Positions 43,786 through 55,980 of a stretch of 56,105 nt of DNA are shown here, one piece after another. The notes under the pieces were generated by a model, which was not told the origin of the DNA, searched no databases, and saw only the letters and a list, made by a program, of their open reading frames with translations. A program made the position numbers and the translations under genes. Origin of the DNA: Conoideocrella luteorostrata. Its lineage: Eukaryota; Ascomycota; Sordariomycetes; Hypocreales; Clavicipitaceae. How positions within the stretch are numbered: position 1 is the stretch's first letter; every line of letters starts with the position of its first letter. The stretch covers positions 1 through 56,105 of the forward strand of contig JASWJB010000297.1 of NCBI GenBank assembly GCA_032433595.1, read 5' to 3'.

Positions 43786-44940
43786 TTTGCTTATGTTTTG
43801 GTACTGCCGCCAGTTCTGCAGTCAAAGTTGTAACGTATGTATGCAAAATGAAAGATGTGATAGAGTAAGGAAAGGATATGGTATGGCGATGGGGACGAGT
43901 TAATGTGCGGTGAGCGTTGAAAGGGAGACATGACGCCCTACTTCTCCACGGAAAACTCGTTCTCTTTTGTATAGCGGGCAGCAACGGCCCCCTCCTTTGT
44001 CTATAAAGTGGTAAACCTTGACAATTCCCAACACTCGATCTAGAGACCCTTGGTACTTGGGTGGTGGGCCAATTAAAAACAGTTCGATTCAGTACATGGA
44101 TCCGCCTACCCGAATATTGGTTGCTCTTTCTGTACTAGCTGATCCACTTGCATATGGGTCTGCTTATCTGGCCAATCCAATATTAGTTTCCTATTCGGGA
44201 GATCTACGTTCTAACTGCGCAGTACGGAGAACTCCGTACAAAGTGGGAACTTGTGATTAAGTAAACCAGGGAGTATCACCAATGGGAGCTGTAAAACAAT
44301 ACGCTAGAAAAACGCTGTAATCCAAATTAATACGCACTCATTACCACCAACACGCCCTGCCACACAAAATACAGGCATCTAAGTAGCAGATAGAATAATG
44401 CTCTATACACAAAAACCTGCGATATTTATTATTTATGTTATTTAAGGTATTTTAATGCATTATAAGACGCAATTCAGATTCCCTACATAATCTACTTACT
44501 ATCTAGTTTGTGGGCGAAAATAAATTTCTACTGTGGTGGATGCCGCCTCACGTGAGGCTTGGACTTGGCCAATTTGGTTAAGATCAAATGGATTATCTAT
44601 AAGAAGGGTCTTTGCTCGCTTACTTACAAGGCACCGTCATGCACAATGCATCATCGTAATGAATTGAATTGCTTGCTCCTTCCGAGTTGAATCGCGTTAT
44701 TGGCGACAACACTGCCCTTGGGTTATTATGCCTGTTCCTCACATTTAACGGGCAACTGCACTCCTGTTTCTACGATTTAATTAATAGACTATTTGATTTC
44801 AGCACGTACAAGCGGTCTACGAATTAATTTGGGCTGAATTGGAGTTCTTTACAGAATTGAAGTTATGGTTACTAGGCGTGTGTTAGACACCAGTGTAGGC
44901 GTGTGGTGTGTGTGTGTTTTGGGTCAACAAACTAGTACCT

Positions 44941-45092
44941 TGCTTGTTTTAATATAACTATACTATTATTAAAGCTATTATTTAAGACTTTTATCATTAT
45001 TGAAACTTTATATTATTATGAAAATATTTCAAAACATTTAATATATATTAATATATAATTATTATTATATATTTAAGTATTAAATATAACAA
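44941..45092. other. Extremely AT-rich patch, RIP-like
   Basis: Almost only A and T, with runs such as TTAATATATATTAATATATA. This composition is what repeat-induced point mutation leaves behind. A family B LTR starts directly at its right edge. Confidence 0.55.
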
Positions 45093-45221
45093 TGTAAGAT
45101 AACAAGAAGGTGTGCTTGTTACCCCAACAGACCAAAAAGATCCGCCAGTGCAAGCGACTGCTTGCATTGCACCTTACATCTATGTATAAGGCCCACGCGC
45201 TACGTGCGCCAGCGCCTTACA
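45093..45221 (-). repeat. Solo LTR, family B (129 bp)
   Basis: TGTAAG at 45093 to CTTACA at 45221. It differs only slightly from the 21257 copy. The flanks AACAA and TTAGC do not match, so the target duplication is lost, or it arose by recombination. Confidence 0.8.
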
Positions 45222-46534
45222 TTAGCTTTATCTTATATACCTACTATGACATGATACTGACTACTTGATGCATGAACTGTTTGATTATATACTATTGAGC
45301 AAGACCATAAGTTTGATTAAGAAATAAAGCGACGCCTTGCGATTCTGACTTGTGACCTTGATTTACGACTCCGACCTACGATTCTGACCGCACTTGTACA
45401 ATTAAATCTAACAACATGATATTGACAACCTAAGCGAACAAACCATTTGATCAATTGATACTGAACAGTAGCATAAGGTCTTCTGGGTGTCAGGTGTGTT
45501 CTTTTCTTCCTGGCAAAGAATTAAGCTTGTAAGGGTGGTACGCAGGCTCTAGCATGGTATTTTCTCCTTGAGATTGGTATTATTAATAGTTACATTCTGC
45601 AGCTTCGTGGGAAGCCTATTTGGAAGCCCTAGGATTCGCAGCGTACGTGGCGGCAGTAGCTAATTGATGCGCTTTGCGAGGCTTACAGGCAGACTGGCAG
45701 GTCAAGACAGAGGTTTCGAGCCGGCGACGAACTTACGCCAAGGGAACAGCATCAATCTGTCTATCGAGGGAAATATTCGCGCTGCCAGGCTTGTCAGGGT
45801 TATCGGGTCGGTCAGGTTAGGTATCGCAAGGCACTAGGCCCTTTGCATGACGATGCCGTCAATCGGTGCCGCTCTGCACCTAAGAGCCGTTGGGGGTGTC
45901 AGACGTGCGATGTAGCTCTCTGTAAATCGGCAAATTGCTGGGACTTCTATCATAGTGTAAATTAGCGGACGGAAGAAGTACCCTTGAATGCGCGGCTTTT
46001 AATTGGCTACGAACCCCTGTCGTCATAAAGGTGAGGCCATTCGGTCATCGAGGACATCGTTCTTGCATTGGTTTCAGCCCAACAACTTATGAGCGCCCGA
46101 CTTGACTGGTCTGGTCTAGTGCGCTGGGAGAGAATTCCTGGATGCCACCCAATGCCTCACGACGACTCGGCCCTGCTAGTCCCACCATTTGTACTCCGTG
46201 CAGCCAATGGCCCTATCGGCAGCAGTGTAATTCTCGAATCCGGCCGCTGGATGTGCGGCTGACTGGAACCTGCTGGCATCCTGTTGTGTGGAGGGCTCGC
46301 TACAATAGGGCGGACGCATGTCAGCCCCAATTGTTCACCTCTGCCCCCGGCATTCCTCCGCTTTGGGTTACGATTCTTTGCTTTCCTTTCCTTTTTGTTT
46401 TTTTTACCCACGCAGAATCGTGTCCGACATAGAAAGATACGCCAGCATACCTCGTCTCGTGACTTATCGTTCATTGAAACCGCTCATCTTCCTGATTTCA
46501 TCCGCTGACCGACCGCCAACCCCGCCCGGAGACC

Positions 46535-49500
46535 ATGGCCGTCTTGGGCGAAAGTCAGCTTGGATTCTTGGCAATTGTCGCCATACTCACTGTGGTCGCA
46601 CTACACAGTTGGTTACTCAGGAATACCAAACTTCTGGCGCCCGAAACCCCCTCTGCATCAGCTAAAGACTGTCTGTCTGGTAGCAACGAGTCTGCGGAGC
46701 CAGAATCATCTGCCACATCTGTCAAAAAATACCTCACATGTCGCATCCGCGGTGTACCCCTCAACTGGCGCGTGGATGAATTGCAAAATCATATTGGTGT
46801 CGCTGCCCAAGTCAAATCCCTTGCCCTTGAGATCGACGGCAGATCCCGTACCGGCACGGCGATATTCTCGGGGGACTACCCTCGGAGGATTCCAATTGAC
46901 TCGTCGCCGTCAGGCGAATTCTTGACAGTGGACCAATGCTTCCTCGGTATAACCACTCTCTATTCCCCTGATGATCCCAAAATAGAGTAAGTTGACGGCC
47001 CCTCCTCGCGGTGGAGAGTTTGAACCAACCCCTGCTTACGGCCGCTAGTGTGATTGCGGTATCCGGCTTGGGCGGACACGCCTTTGGATCATTTAAAGAG
47101 CGGCGTGGAGACCATATGTGGTTGCGAGACTCTCTGCCGCATGATATTCTTGATCAAAACACGAAGCGACCGATAGCGCGCATCATGACTTATGGACACG
47201 ATTCGCACATTACAGAAAGCCACGACATGCAGGAGTTGCTAGATATTTCAATATCCTTTCGCGAGAGCATACTCCAGCTTGCAGCCGCTTCTAGGCCAAT
47301 CGTCTTTATAGGTCATAGTCTAGGAGGGCTGATTGTTAAGCAGGTGAGTTTCAGCTGATCTACTTCTCTGATTTGCGAAATCTTGACCGTTGGACAGGCG
47401 CTCGTATCATTGCTGGCATCATCTTCGAAACATCAAGACGAGTACCAAAGGCTTGCTAGAGCAACACGTGGAATTATTTTCTTTGGAGTTCCACACGATG
47501 GCATGGACATTGACGCGTTGAGGCGCGTGGCTGGGGACAAGATGAGTCGCTCATTGATCGAGTCTCTCAGCGACAAAAACTCATCAGTGCTCTCTAACCT
47601 GCGTCGGGACTTCAACAAGCTCTTAGATGTCTCCGGTGCCGAGACTTTCTGCTTTTACGAGACCAGAGAGTCTCATACTTTACGAGAGGTATGTTTATAC
47701 TGTCATTGTGAAGCATCGCCTGTCTAATCTGGTATAGGATATAAGCGGGACATTAAATTTGGATGGCCCGCGGTCAATTCTTGTGACGAAAACTTCCGCT
47801 ACACATTGTCGTACGCCGGAATATGATTCGCAACACTCTTGTGCAATCGCGCGCTCACATTCCGAAATCGTCAAGTTTGAGCGATCACGAGTATTGTAAT
47901 GTTAGGGATAAACTCCAACTTGTCGCTCAGCGCGCTGTGGAAGCCAAATGTAACCCAATGAATGCTCAGACAATGGAATGCCTAAAATCGCTGGCATTTC
48001 CGGAAATGAACAACCGATCAAATGACATTGACACCGAGGCGGATGGGACTTGCAAGTGGCTGCTTGATCACGACGTGTATAGAAACTGGAAGCTGTCTGA
48101 TCGAGGCTTGCTCTGGATCAAAGGAAAACCTGGCTCTGGGAAGTCAACTTTACTGCGGTACGCCCTTAAGCATGCGGAAGCGACACCCAATATTCGCAAC
48201 GGAGCCGTCCTTGCCTCATACTTCTTTCATGGTCGTGGTACGGATCTTCAAAGAACCCCGCTCGGGCTATTCAGATCCATTCTGCACCAAGTGCTCACCG
48301 AAGTCCCCAATGCTTCCCCGGATCTTGTTGCAACGTTTATATCACGCCAGGAGACCAGCAGCGAGTGGCAATGGCATCAAAATGAGCTACAAGGCTTTCT
48401 CAAAACGTCGCTCACCAATGTGTTGGAGAGTCGCCATGTGTGGCTATTCATTGATGCACTTGACGAAAGTGGCGAACATGCTCGTAGACTGATCGAAAAT
48501 TTTCAATTATTACTTAAAGGCATCTCCCAAAATAGCTTTTCGCTCCGAATCTGCTTTGCTTGTCGTCACTACCCCATTCTAGGTGGGGATTCTAACGTCG
48601 AAATATGCACAGAAAAAGAAAATGCACAAGATATTTCGACCTATGTTCAAGCTAAGCTCTCTGCTGCTATAACTTCTAAGGTTCCGAATTCAATATCCCA
48701 GGCCATAATAAACGGTGCATCAGGCGTTTTCATGTGGGCCCGGCTCGCCGTGGAGCTTGTTCAAGATCGGGACTGTCAAGGATGGGGTTGGAAGAAAATT
48801 GAGGAGGATATAAAAAGTGTCCCTTCAGATCTTGATGAGCTGTACCAAGGGCTTGTTCAAGGCATACGTGAAAGGCCGGCATCCTTAAAACTCATCCAAT
48901 GGATATGTTTTGCCACAAGACCGCTGTCGCTGGCTGAATTGCATTGTGCTATGGTTCTCGATCCTGCTTGCCCGCATAAGTCATTGCGGCAATACAAACA
49001 ATGCCAGCAATGCCAACAACGCCCGGAAGCTGGAGATTATGATAGTGGCAGGATGGAGAGGAGGGTCAAATTTCTCACATGCGGTCTTGCGGAGACCGCA
49101 GCAACCGGTAGAGAGGTTGTACAGTTCATTCATCAATCGGTCAAGGACTTTCTCGTCGACAAAGGGCTTCGAATTTTGACCGACAACTCAACAATAGCCG
49201 ATAGCGCTTCCACAAAATATATAGTTGCTATTGCGCACTACAGCATATACAGGCTCTGCATACTCTGCTTAGAAATGGACGACATTCGTCAACCAACTTT
49301 TCACATAGAAAACGGCTCGCGGCTCATCTTTCCGCTTCTACTTTATGTCACAACGTCGTGGATGACGCACTTGCACGAAAGCCAAGCCATATCGGCGTGT
49401 AGTATCGGCCTTGGGGGAAACGTGGACGATTATTTAATTTACCCGTCAAACATTTTTGTTCAGCGGTGGGTACAAACTTATCGTGCGATCAACAACATCT

Positions 49501-51908
49501 GCCCCCCCCCGACAGGAACAACGCCGGCACATGTGGCATCGCAATATAACCTAATAGACTGGTTAAAAGAGATTCTGCACCAGGCAGAGCGGATAGATAC
49601 TGTTCTCAATGCAAGAGACATTCGTGGCCGGACACCGCTTGCGATAGCTGCCAGGTACAAACATGAAGCTGTGGTAAAGTTGCTTATTGACTCAGGCAAT
49701 GTTGATCTCAATTGCAAAGATCGCCTTGGCAAGACGCCATTATTGGAGGCGGCCGAGAACGGGCATGACGGTATTGTCAAGTTATTTCTTGACCAAGGGC
49801 GTGAAGCTGCCGTCACACAGCATGCGACAGGAACTATAGCAGGAGGCTTGGGGAATAGTAAGGAAATTATGACAATGCCCCTTGAACAGCGAGGCGAAAA
49901 GATGACATTCACAAAACCGATGACAAAGGTCGCGGCAGGGAATCGGAGGTGTGGAAAGGAAGTGTTAGCGCTGCTTTTTAATAGGCAAGGAGGTAAGGTT
50001 ATTATTACGGAAGAGGTCGTAAAGGCAGCAGCGGGGAATAGTGAGGGAGCTCTGGCGCTGCTTCTAAACCAGCGAGGAGATGAAGTTATTATTACGGAAG
50101 AGGTGGTAAAAGCAGCAGCGGGAAGCAGTACTAGTGGAGCTCTAGCGCTTCTTCTTAATCGACGAGGAGACGAGATTACTATTTCCGAAGAGTTAGTAAA
50201 GGCAGCGGCGGGGAATAGGAATAGTGAGGGAGCTCTAGCGCTGCTTCTTAATCAGCGAGGAGACGAAGTTATTATTACAGAAGAGGTAGTAATAGCAGCG
50301 GTGAGGGGTGGTAGGGGATCCCTAGCGCTGCTTCTTGACCAGCGAGGAGACGAAGTTATTATCACAGAAGAGGTAGTAATAGCAGCGGTGAGGGGTGGTA
50401 GGGGATCCCTAGCGCTGCTTCTTGACCAGCGAGGAGACGAAGTTATTATCACAGAAGAGGTAGTAAAGGTAGCAGCGCGGTATAGTAAGGAAGCTCTAGC
50501 GCTGCTTCACCAGCGAGGAGACGAAGTTATTATTACAGAAGACGTGTTAAAAAAGAAAGCGGTAAAGAACAGTTTCGTTGGTGGGGGAGCTCTAGCGCTG
50601 CTTCTTGACCAGCGAGGAGATGAAGTTATTATCACAGAAGAGGTAGTAAAGGCAGCGGTAAAGAACAGTTTCTTTGGTGAGGGAGCTCTAGCGCTGCTTC
50701 TTGACCAGCGAGGAGATGAAGTTATTATCACAGAAGAGGTAGTAAAGGCAGCGGCGAGGAATAATAACGCAGCTCTGGAGCTACTTCTTGACCAGCGAGG
50801 AGACGAAGTTATTATTACAGAAGACGTGTTAAAGAAAGCGGCAAAGAACAAGTATTCTAGTGTAGGAGCTCTAGCGCTGCTTCTTGACCAGCGAGGAGAC
50901 GAAGTTATTATTACAGAAGAGGTAGAAAGGATAGCGGCGTGGCATAATAAGGAAGCTCTAGCGCTGCTTCTTGACCAGCGAGGAGACGAAGTTATTATTA
51001 CAGAAGAGGTAGTAAGGATAGCGGCGTGGCATAATAAGGAAGCTCTAGCGCTGCTTCTTGACCAGCGAGGAGACGAAGTTATTATTACAGAAGAGATAGT
51101 AATAGCAGCAGTGGGGCATGGTGAGAAAGCTTTAGCGCAGCTTCTTAACCAGCGAGGAGACGAAGTTGTTATTACAGAAGAGGTAGTAAAGGCAGCGGCG
51201 TGGCATAGTAAGGAAGCTCTAGCGCTGCTTCTTGACTGGTGTGGAGACGAGATTGCTATCACAGAAGAGGTAGTAAAGGCAGCGGTGGGGAATAGTGAGG
51301 AAGCTCTAGAACTACTTCTTGACCGGCGAGGAGACGAAGTTATTATTACAGAAGAGGTGGTAAAGGCAGCGGAGGGGAATAGTGAGGAAGCTCTGGCGCT
51401 ACTTCTTGACCGGCGAGGAGACGAAATTATTATTACAGAAGAGGTGGTAAAGGCTGCAGCAACATCCGGTCAGGACGATGTCCTCGATCTACTATCTCAG
51501 GGCGGGTTTCCCGTTGTGGATAAATGGCGTCGTATTGCCAAATTTTTCAACGCCGCAGACACAGGCGATATTGCTTCTATCAACCGGCTCCTCAAAGATG
51601 GAATTGAACCAGATATGGAAAATATTTACGGCACAACACCATTGTGGATCGCAGCAGCGCGTGGGCATAAGGCGGTTGTGGAGATTTTAACGCGAAGGAA
51701 AGATGTGAACGTTAACACAAAATCAATCACTGGGGAATCGCCCCTGTTCTGTTCGTCTATGGAGGGCGATGTTGAAGCGGCCTTGGCCTTCATGAAGGCC
51801 GGTGCGGCTACAGACATCATGAACGAAAATGGGGATACACCGGTCACTGTGGCAAAACGGCATGGACATACAAAAGTAGTCAAGATACTTCAAGGTCAGC
51901 TTGATTGA
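46535..51908 (+). CDS. Membrane-anchored NLR: SERAC1-like hydrolase, NACHT, ankyrin and repeat array (one frameshift)
   Basis: Exons 46535-46986, 47049-47343, 47398-47688 and 47738 onward. An N-terminal membrane segment (residues 10-28) precedes CRIRGVPLNW and EIDGRSRTGTAIF, then IAVSGLGGHAFGSF, the nucleophile motif GHSLGG and FFGVPHDGMD of a SERAC1-like hydrolase. After ARSHSEIVKF the frame must shift by one base near 47874-47882 to reach SDHEYCNVRDKLQ; the rest is open to 51908. The NACHT domain has Walker A GKPGSGKST and Walker B VWLFIDALDES. About two ankyrin repeats (RTPLAIAARYKHEAVVKLL) come next, then the repeat array, then three further ankyrin repeats to the end (about 1,725 residues when joined). 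It is an innate-immunity or incompatibility-type STAND protein. The frameshift may be a true null mutation or a sequencing error. Confidence 0.8.
49905..51460 (+). repeat. Array of about 18 units of 28-33 residues within the NLR
   Basis: Each unit reads roughly ALALLLDQRGDEVIITEEVV followed by K(A)AA and a variable 3-8 residues. I count 17 clear units plus one diverged leading unit. Units around 50240-50440 are almost identical at the DNA level, as are those around 50930-51060. Variation is concentrated after the AA pair and in the length there. The helix-turn-helix-like length resembles an ankyrin unit. I recall similar repeats in other fungal ankyrin/NLR proteins. Confidence 0.9.
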
Positions 51909-53876
51909 AGTAGTCTTTGACACAATTTTGATAAGTTGAGCTTTTCGGCAGAGTATGTTGCATGCAGAAAAGTCATACGTGGACCGCGGATCGAAAATGG
52001 CTTCTTGAAGCCCGCAGGCAACATTTACCAATGACCTTGCCAACAGCGCAATTTCGCTCCGCGCACTTAAATAGATGGCAATATAAGGGAACAGATAGCT
52101 GCAACTGAATTGTCATTTTAGATGCAAGCCGCGGATGGCATTGTATTATCCGCACTCAGCGCTTTCGCCACGCTTTGCCAAGATCGAACCGTTCCGGCCC
52201 GGCCGACTCTGCATGAGGTTAGTTTGCCAACGTGAGAAAAGATAGCGAAGATGGCCTTATGGTGGGTGGTAGCTATGACGTTCGATGAATGAATAATGAC
52301 ACCGCCAGAGAATCTTTTGCCAGTCTGGCTCTAGCGTTGGTACTTTACTCCCCAATATTGGTTTCTCTGCACCTTCATACTAACGGTTGAGGTTATTCAC
52401 CGCAGCTTGCAAGGTTATCAGTAGCTGATTGGTAATATATATATAGTCTGCCCATGCCGTAGTGGATTATATGCATTCTCATCGTGGGAGCATTGACCAC
52501 GATGTTGCTGTCACGGATAGAATGATGTTCATTAGAAGGAGCTACGGCGCCCGATGCCAGCTATTTGACAATTTGCACGGCAGGAAAATTGAGCTGTATC
52601 AAATTTTCCCTGTGATAACTTTACACAGCTTACGAGCCCAAGTATATTTCTAAAAAAATTTATGTGCTATGCGATTTGGAAGTTGCTGGCCTCCAACTGT
52701 GTATTTTTAGGTTCCACCACATCCACATTATCAGCACCGCTAGCTTGATTTAGCCTAGGACATCAGTTGCTATATACCCTGGTTTCGAAAAAAAAAAGGG
52801 GGGGGAATTCACTGCAAATTCAACCCCTCCTGAGGGCAGCACCCCACGTGAGAGGGCGTGACGACGGTGATTTGTGCGTATCACGTTTTCCAGCGTGTGT
52901 TGCTACAGCTGCGACTAGAGATACTCCGTATTATAAAGAAATATATTATAAAGAGACAGAAAAGTGCACCGGAAGCAACATTTTCACAGAACAGTAATTT
53001 ATCCCTGGCGGCAATTTTTAAGCACGCACATTGACGAACAATAGTGACACACTGCTTGGCGGTGGAGATGCAACAAGGAGGCGGCTGAGTGATACAATGT
53101 CGGGTGTGCGGAACTGCATTTGCTCAAAGAGCGAACCTCTCTGCATCTTCTCGAAATCTGCCTTATTCCAGATGCCGTTCACACAAGCTGCTTGTTGCCA
53201 GGCTCCGCATGAAAAGCTTCGGCTTCAGTGGGTGAAGCACGTGGACGTGAAACTGGACAGTGATGTGCAGAGAAGAAGGCGAGAATTCAAGCTTGTCGAC
53301 ACATGTATACATTGGCTATGATGCCGCAGGAGCCACCGGCGCCAGTACTAGTGGAGGGGCCCGATGGAACCAATACAAGTACAGAAATGACATCCGTCCC
53401 AAGTTTGACCCGCACCGAGCTGACCCAAATGGACGAGCCATTCTATCAGTGGGAGCGGCCAGCAAGTTATCACCTCGCTAGCCCTAAGACCTACAGGAAA
53501 GGAACGGCTCCTGGAGCGAGACTTACTAGTAGTATGTATCGGCTGGCCAAGAATAAGCTACGGTTCGGAACAGCCGCGAGTCTGTAGAAGGACTGTGGCC
53601 ATGACATGCATCTTTTTGTGAGTCAGTCACCGTGGGGCTGGCAGTGAAGGAGCAGATGGATCTCCACGGTACTCCGACGGCGCAGTGACGTCTAGATATG
53701 GCGCTCCGCTGCAGGGACCAATACCCACACTGGCACCGTAACGGCGGCCCCAGACTTACGCAGCATCACGTCGAGTGACGAGACAGCCATGTCCGGCTGT
53801 GCAGTCTTTTATAAAAGTCGTACTCTCCAGCCGCCCAACTTGAGCCCTCTCTTCCCCTTTTCACGCCCTCACAACA
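51909..53876. other. Intergenic, no supported gene
   Basis: Two frames at 53031-53321 and 53303-53587 are open but show no family features. An A-run followed by a G-run lies at 52788-52806. One TACTCCGTA lies at 52922. Confidence 0.4.
53808..53817 (+). promoter_or_regulatory. TATA box before the small gene at 53877
   Basis: TTTATAAAAG about 65 bases before the ATG, followed by a pyrimidine-rich leader ending CACAACAATGG. A good fungal core promoter. Confidence 0.5.
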
Positions 53877-54291
53877 ATGGAATCCCAACCAAGCAGCAGC
53901 ACAACAACGCCGCCGACCTCGCCTCCCAATACGGATGAGCAAGAGCATGCGCATTGCACAAGTGTCTCTAAGGTGGGTCATTTGCTCGCCCTGCGCACAC
54001 ATACGAACCACTGGTCTCGGCGTCTCCAGGCCCTTGCCTACCAACCACCTTGCACGCAACGGCGCTTAGTTACAGCACATTTTGCTGCTGACCCCAGCTA
54101 CGTGTTGCTTCTTCAGAGCACATTTCCATGTGAAGAACGCTGTAGCCCGCTCCACGCCAGCCGCAGACACCCCAGGCCGCCACGCAACCCGTGCTACTGC
54201 CGATACCAGCATTCCCAGTGGTGATGAGATGGGCCCCGCAGTCAGGGAGCACCACTTGCAAAACCGAAAAAGCGCACCGAGTAGACGGTGA
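53877..54291 (+). CDS. Possible small two-exon gene, unknown
   Basis: Exon 1 (53877-53972) encodes a Ser/Thr/Pro-rich start ending CTSVSK, followed by GTGGGT. A phase-0 acceptor at 54135 would join it to 54136-54291, encoding NAVARSTPAADTPGRHATRA and ending SAPSRR, for 83 residues in all. Support comes from the promoter and start context; there is no recognised domain. The acceptor GAAG is weak, and another exon structure is possible. Confidence 0.35.
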
Positions 54292-55229
54292 CGGCAGCTA
54301 CGGACGCGCTATAGCCTCATCTAATCTATGGAGTACGGAGTAGTTCTCCAGGGTTAAATGTTGTTGGTAGGGTCCGTCCACTTATTATTAGAACCACACC
54401 ATATTTTAAACCAAGAAAGGACGGGGACCCGAACATGTCACAGTGCCTGATTTCGACAGCAAGCCGTCACCGGAAAATGCCTCCTACATCTTTCGTCGAA
54501 ATTGAAAAATCACTCTTTTAACAGTTTTAGGGCTTGCATCATTTTATTTTAAAAGGCTTGCTTTAAACGAGCATTTTCTCCAAGATGCCTTCAAGCACTA
54601 TACATACTGTACCGCTTAGGTCGGTACGACGATATTCAGGTCAAGTCGAGTGCCGCGACTGATGTAGGGTATGCTTCGGCGGCCGGGGTCGGCCACGCTC
54701 AAAGAATAATACCAAGTGGCTCTACGGAGTACTCCGTACGTAGTAAGCTCTTGCGCGAGGTAGTCAAGGAGTGGGGCACGGTGCCTCTGCAACCCCCGCT
54801 TTTCTATTTCACCTCGTTTCTTTCGCCGTGTCGATGTTTAGCTATGCACGAAATCACTCTGTTTGTACTCTATGGCATATGGTGCTTTGTTGGCATGCTT
54901 GTCCTACGACGTCCTGTCTGCCGCCTCGCACAAGCATAAATTTGTCCATAGGCGTCGTGACGCGCGCGTCTCTTAGCTGACGAATTGAATCATGTTCAAA
55001 ACGTTGACGTCCTCAAATGCCTAATCCATGTCCATCACCAGTACTCCGTACTCCGTGCCGCTTGGCCGGATCATTCAACTTGATCGCAAAGCTGTCGAAT
55101 GCCCACTGTTCTGGACTTCGCAACATTTAAATTGGGTAGGTTGCCGGTCTGACGATATTAAAATCGCTTGCGAAGTATCGCGCGACGTGAACACAGCTGG
55201 TCCCAGGACCTGGCCAAAAGTGACAAAAG
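54292..55229. other. Intergenic, no gene seen
   Basis: Contains three copies of the TACGGAGTA motif (54334, the perfect palindrome at 54723-54738, and 55042). No recognisable coding content. Confidence 0.45.
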
Positions 55230-55977
55230 ATGCCGCCCGGCACAATTGAGCTGGATGACTTGAAAGACGACTTTAATGCCTTGCGCCTTGCACTATCTAG
55301 CTCGCCTGAACTGAAGAATTTCAGCATTAGCCAGCTGCTGGTAGGAGACCCTCTACCGTTTGAGAGAAGTCGGTAAGCAAGTCGCATGCAAGGGTGTTCC
55401 TAATACCTAATTTTCATTTATGCAGGAAAGGACCGTCAGCTCCATCGACCACCGTATATTGCATTATCCCCAGACGATGGAACCCGCAATATTGACGGTC
55501 AAGCCCCATCTTTAACTGGTTATGTTCATTACTCGGAGATTAAGATGCAACGCCGGAAATGTAGCTGGCGTCGAATCAACGGCAAAGGCGCTCCAGACTA
55601 CCGTTTCTGGGACAGGCTATCACGAATAACTCCTACAGATTGGTCAAAGGACCCATTTCTGCTGTCTATATTGATATCTATTGCTCAGCGGCAAAATCGC
55701 AACAGAAACTTGGGCCAGGCCTCGGTTTACAAGGTATTGCTCAAATTACACGTTCAAACTAAACAAGTCATGTCTCATGGTGACAAACGTATCAGACCCA
55801 GGGTTCCTGTATCTGTTTAAAATATTGATTACATTAGAAATTCTTCGAATGTTCGAAACAACCCGCTTTGCTCGTCAGCATGTGACCTGGCCAGCTATAA
55901 GACGTACGAAAATTCCTTTCCAGCCTTATGCCAGTTTTCGATCCCGAATATTGGCTGTGTTGGGGTTTCAGCCGTGA
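55230..55977 (+). pseudogene. Fungal hypothetical protein, frameshifted
   Basis: The first exon starts at ATG 55230 (TIELDDLKDDF ... LPFERS) and is followed by GTAAGC and an acceptor near 55425. The next segment encodes LHRPPYIALSPDDGTRNIDG, LTGYVHYSE, RRKCSWRRINGKGAPDYRFW and DPFLLSILISIAQ. The last part (CLMVTNVSDPGFLYLFKI to KIPFQPYASFRSRI) is in a different frame, with no room for an intron between, so there is a frameshift near 55735. I recall this pattern from a widespread fungal family of unknown role. An LTR begins just after the stop. Confidence 0.6.
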
Positions 55978-55980
55978 TAC

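Larger units (their letters stand above)
43786..46534. other. Gene-poor AT-rich region
   Basis: I see no gene in 2.7 kb. It holds an extremely AT-rich patch (44941-45092), a solo LTR (45093-45221) and, at 44223-44238, the palindrome TACGGAGAACTCCGTA. A pyrimidine-rich tract (46375-46410) precedes the next gene. Confidence 0.5.

Noticed and set aside
45093..45221. Family B as a MITE because of the TGTAAG/CTTACA ends
   Set aside because: Inverted ends are only six bases, the target duplication is five bases and a TATA box is present inside, which fits an LTR better.
50507..51262. A 251-codon minus-strand open frame rich in SSVIITSSPRW repeats
   Set aside because: It is the antisense shadow of the NLR repeat array; its regularity comes only from the repeats.
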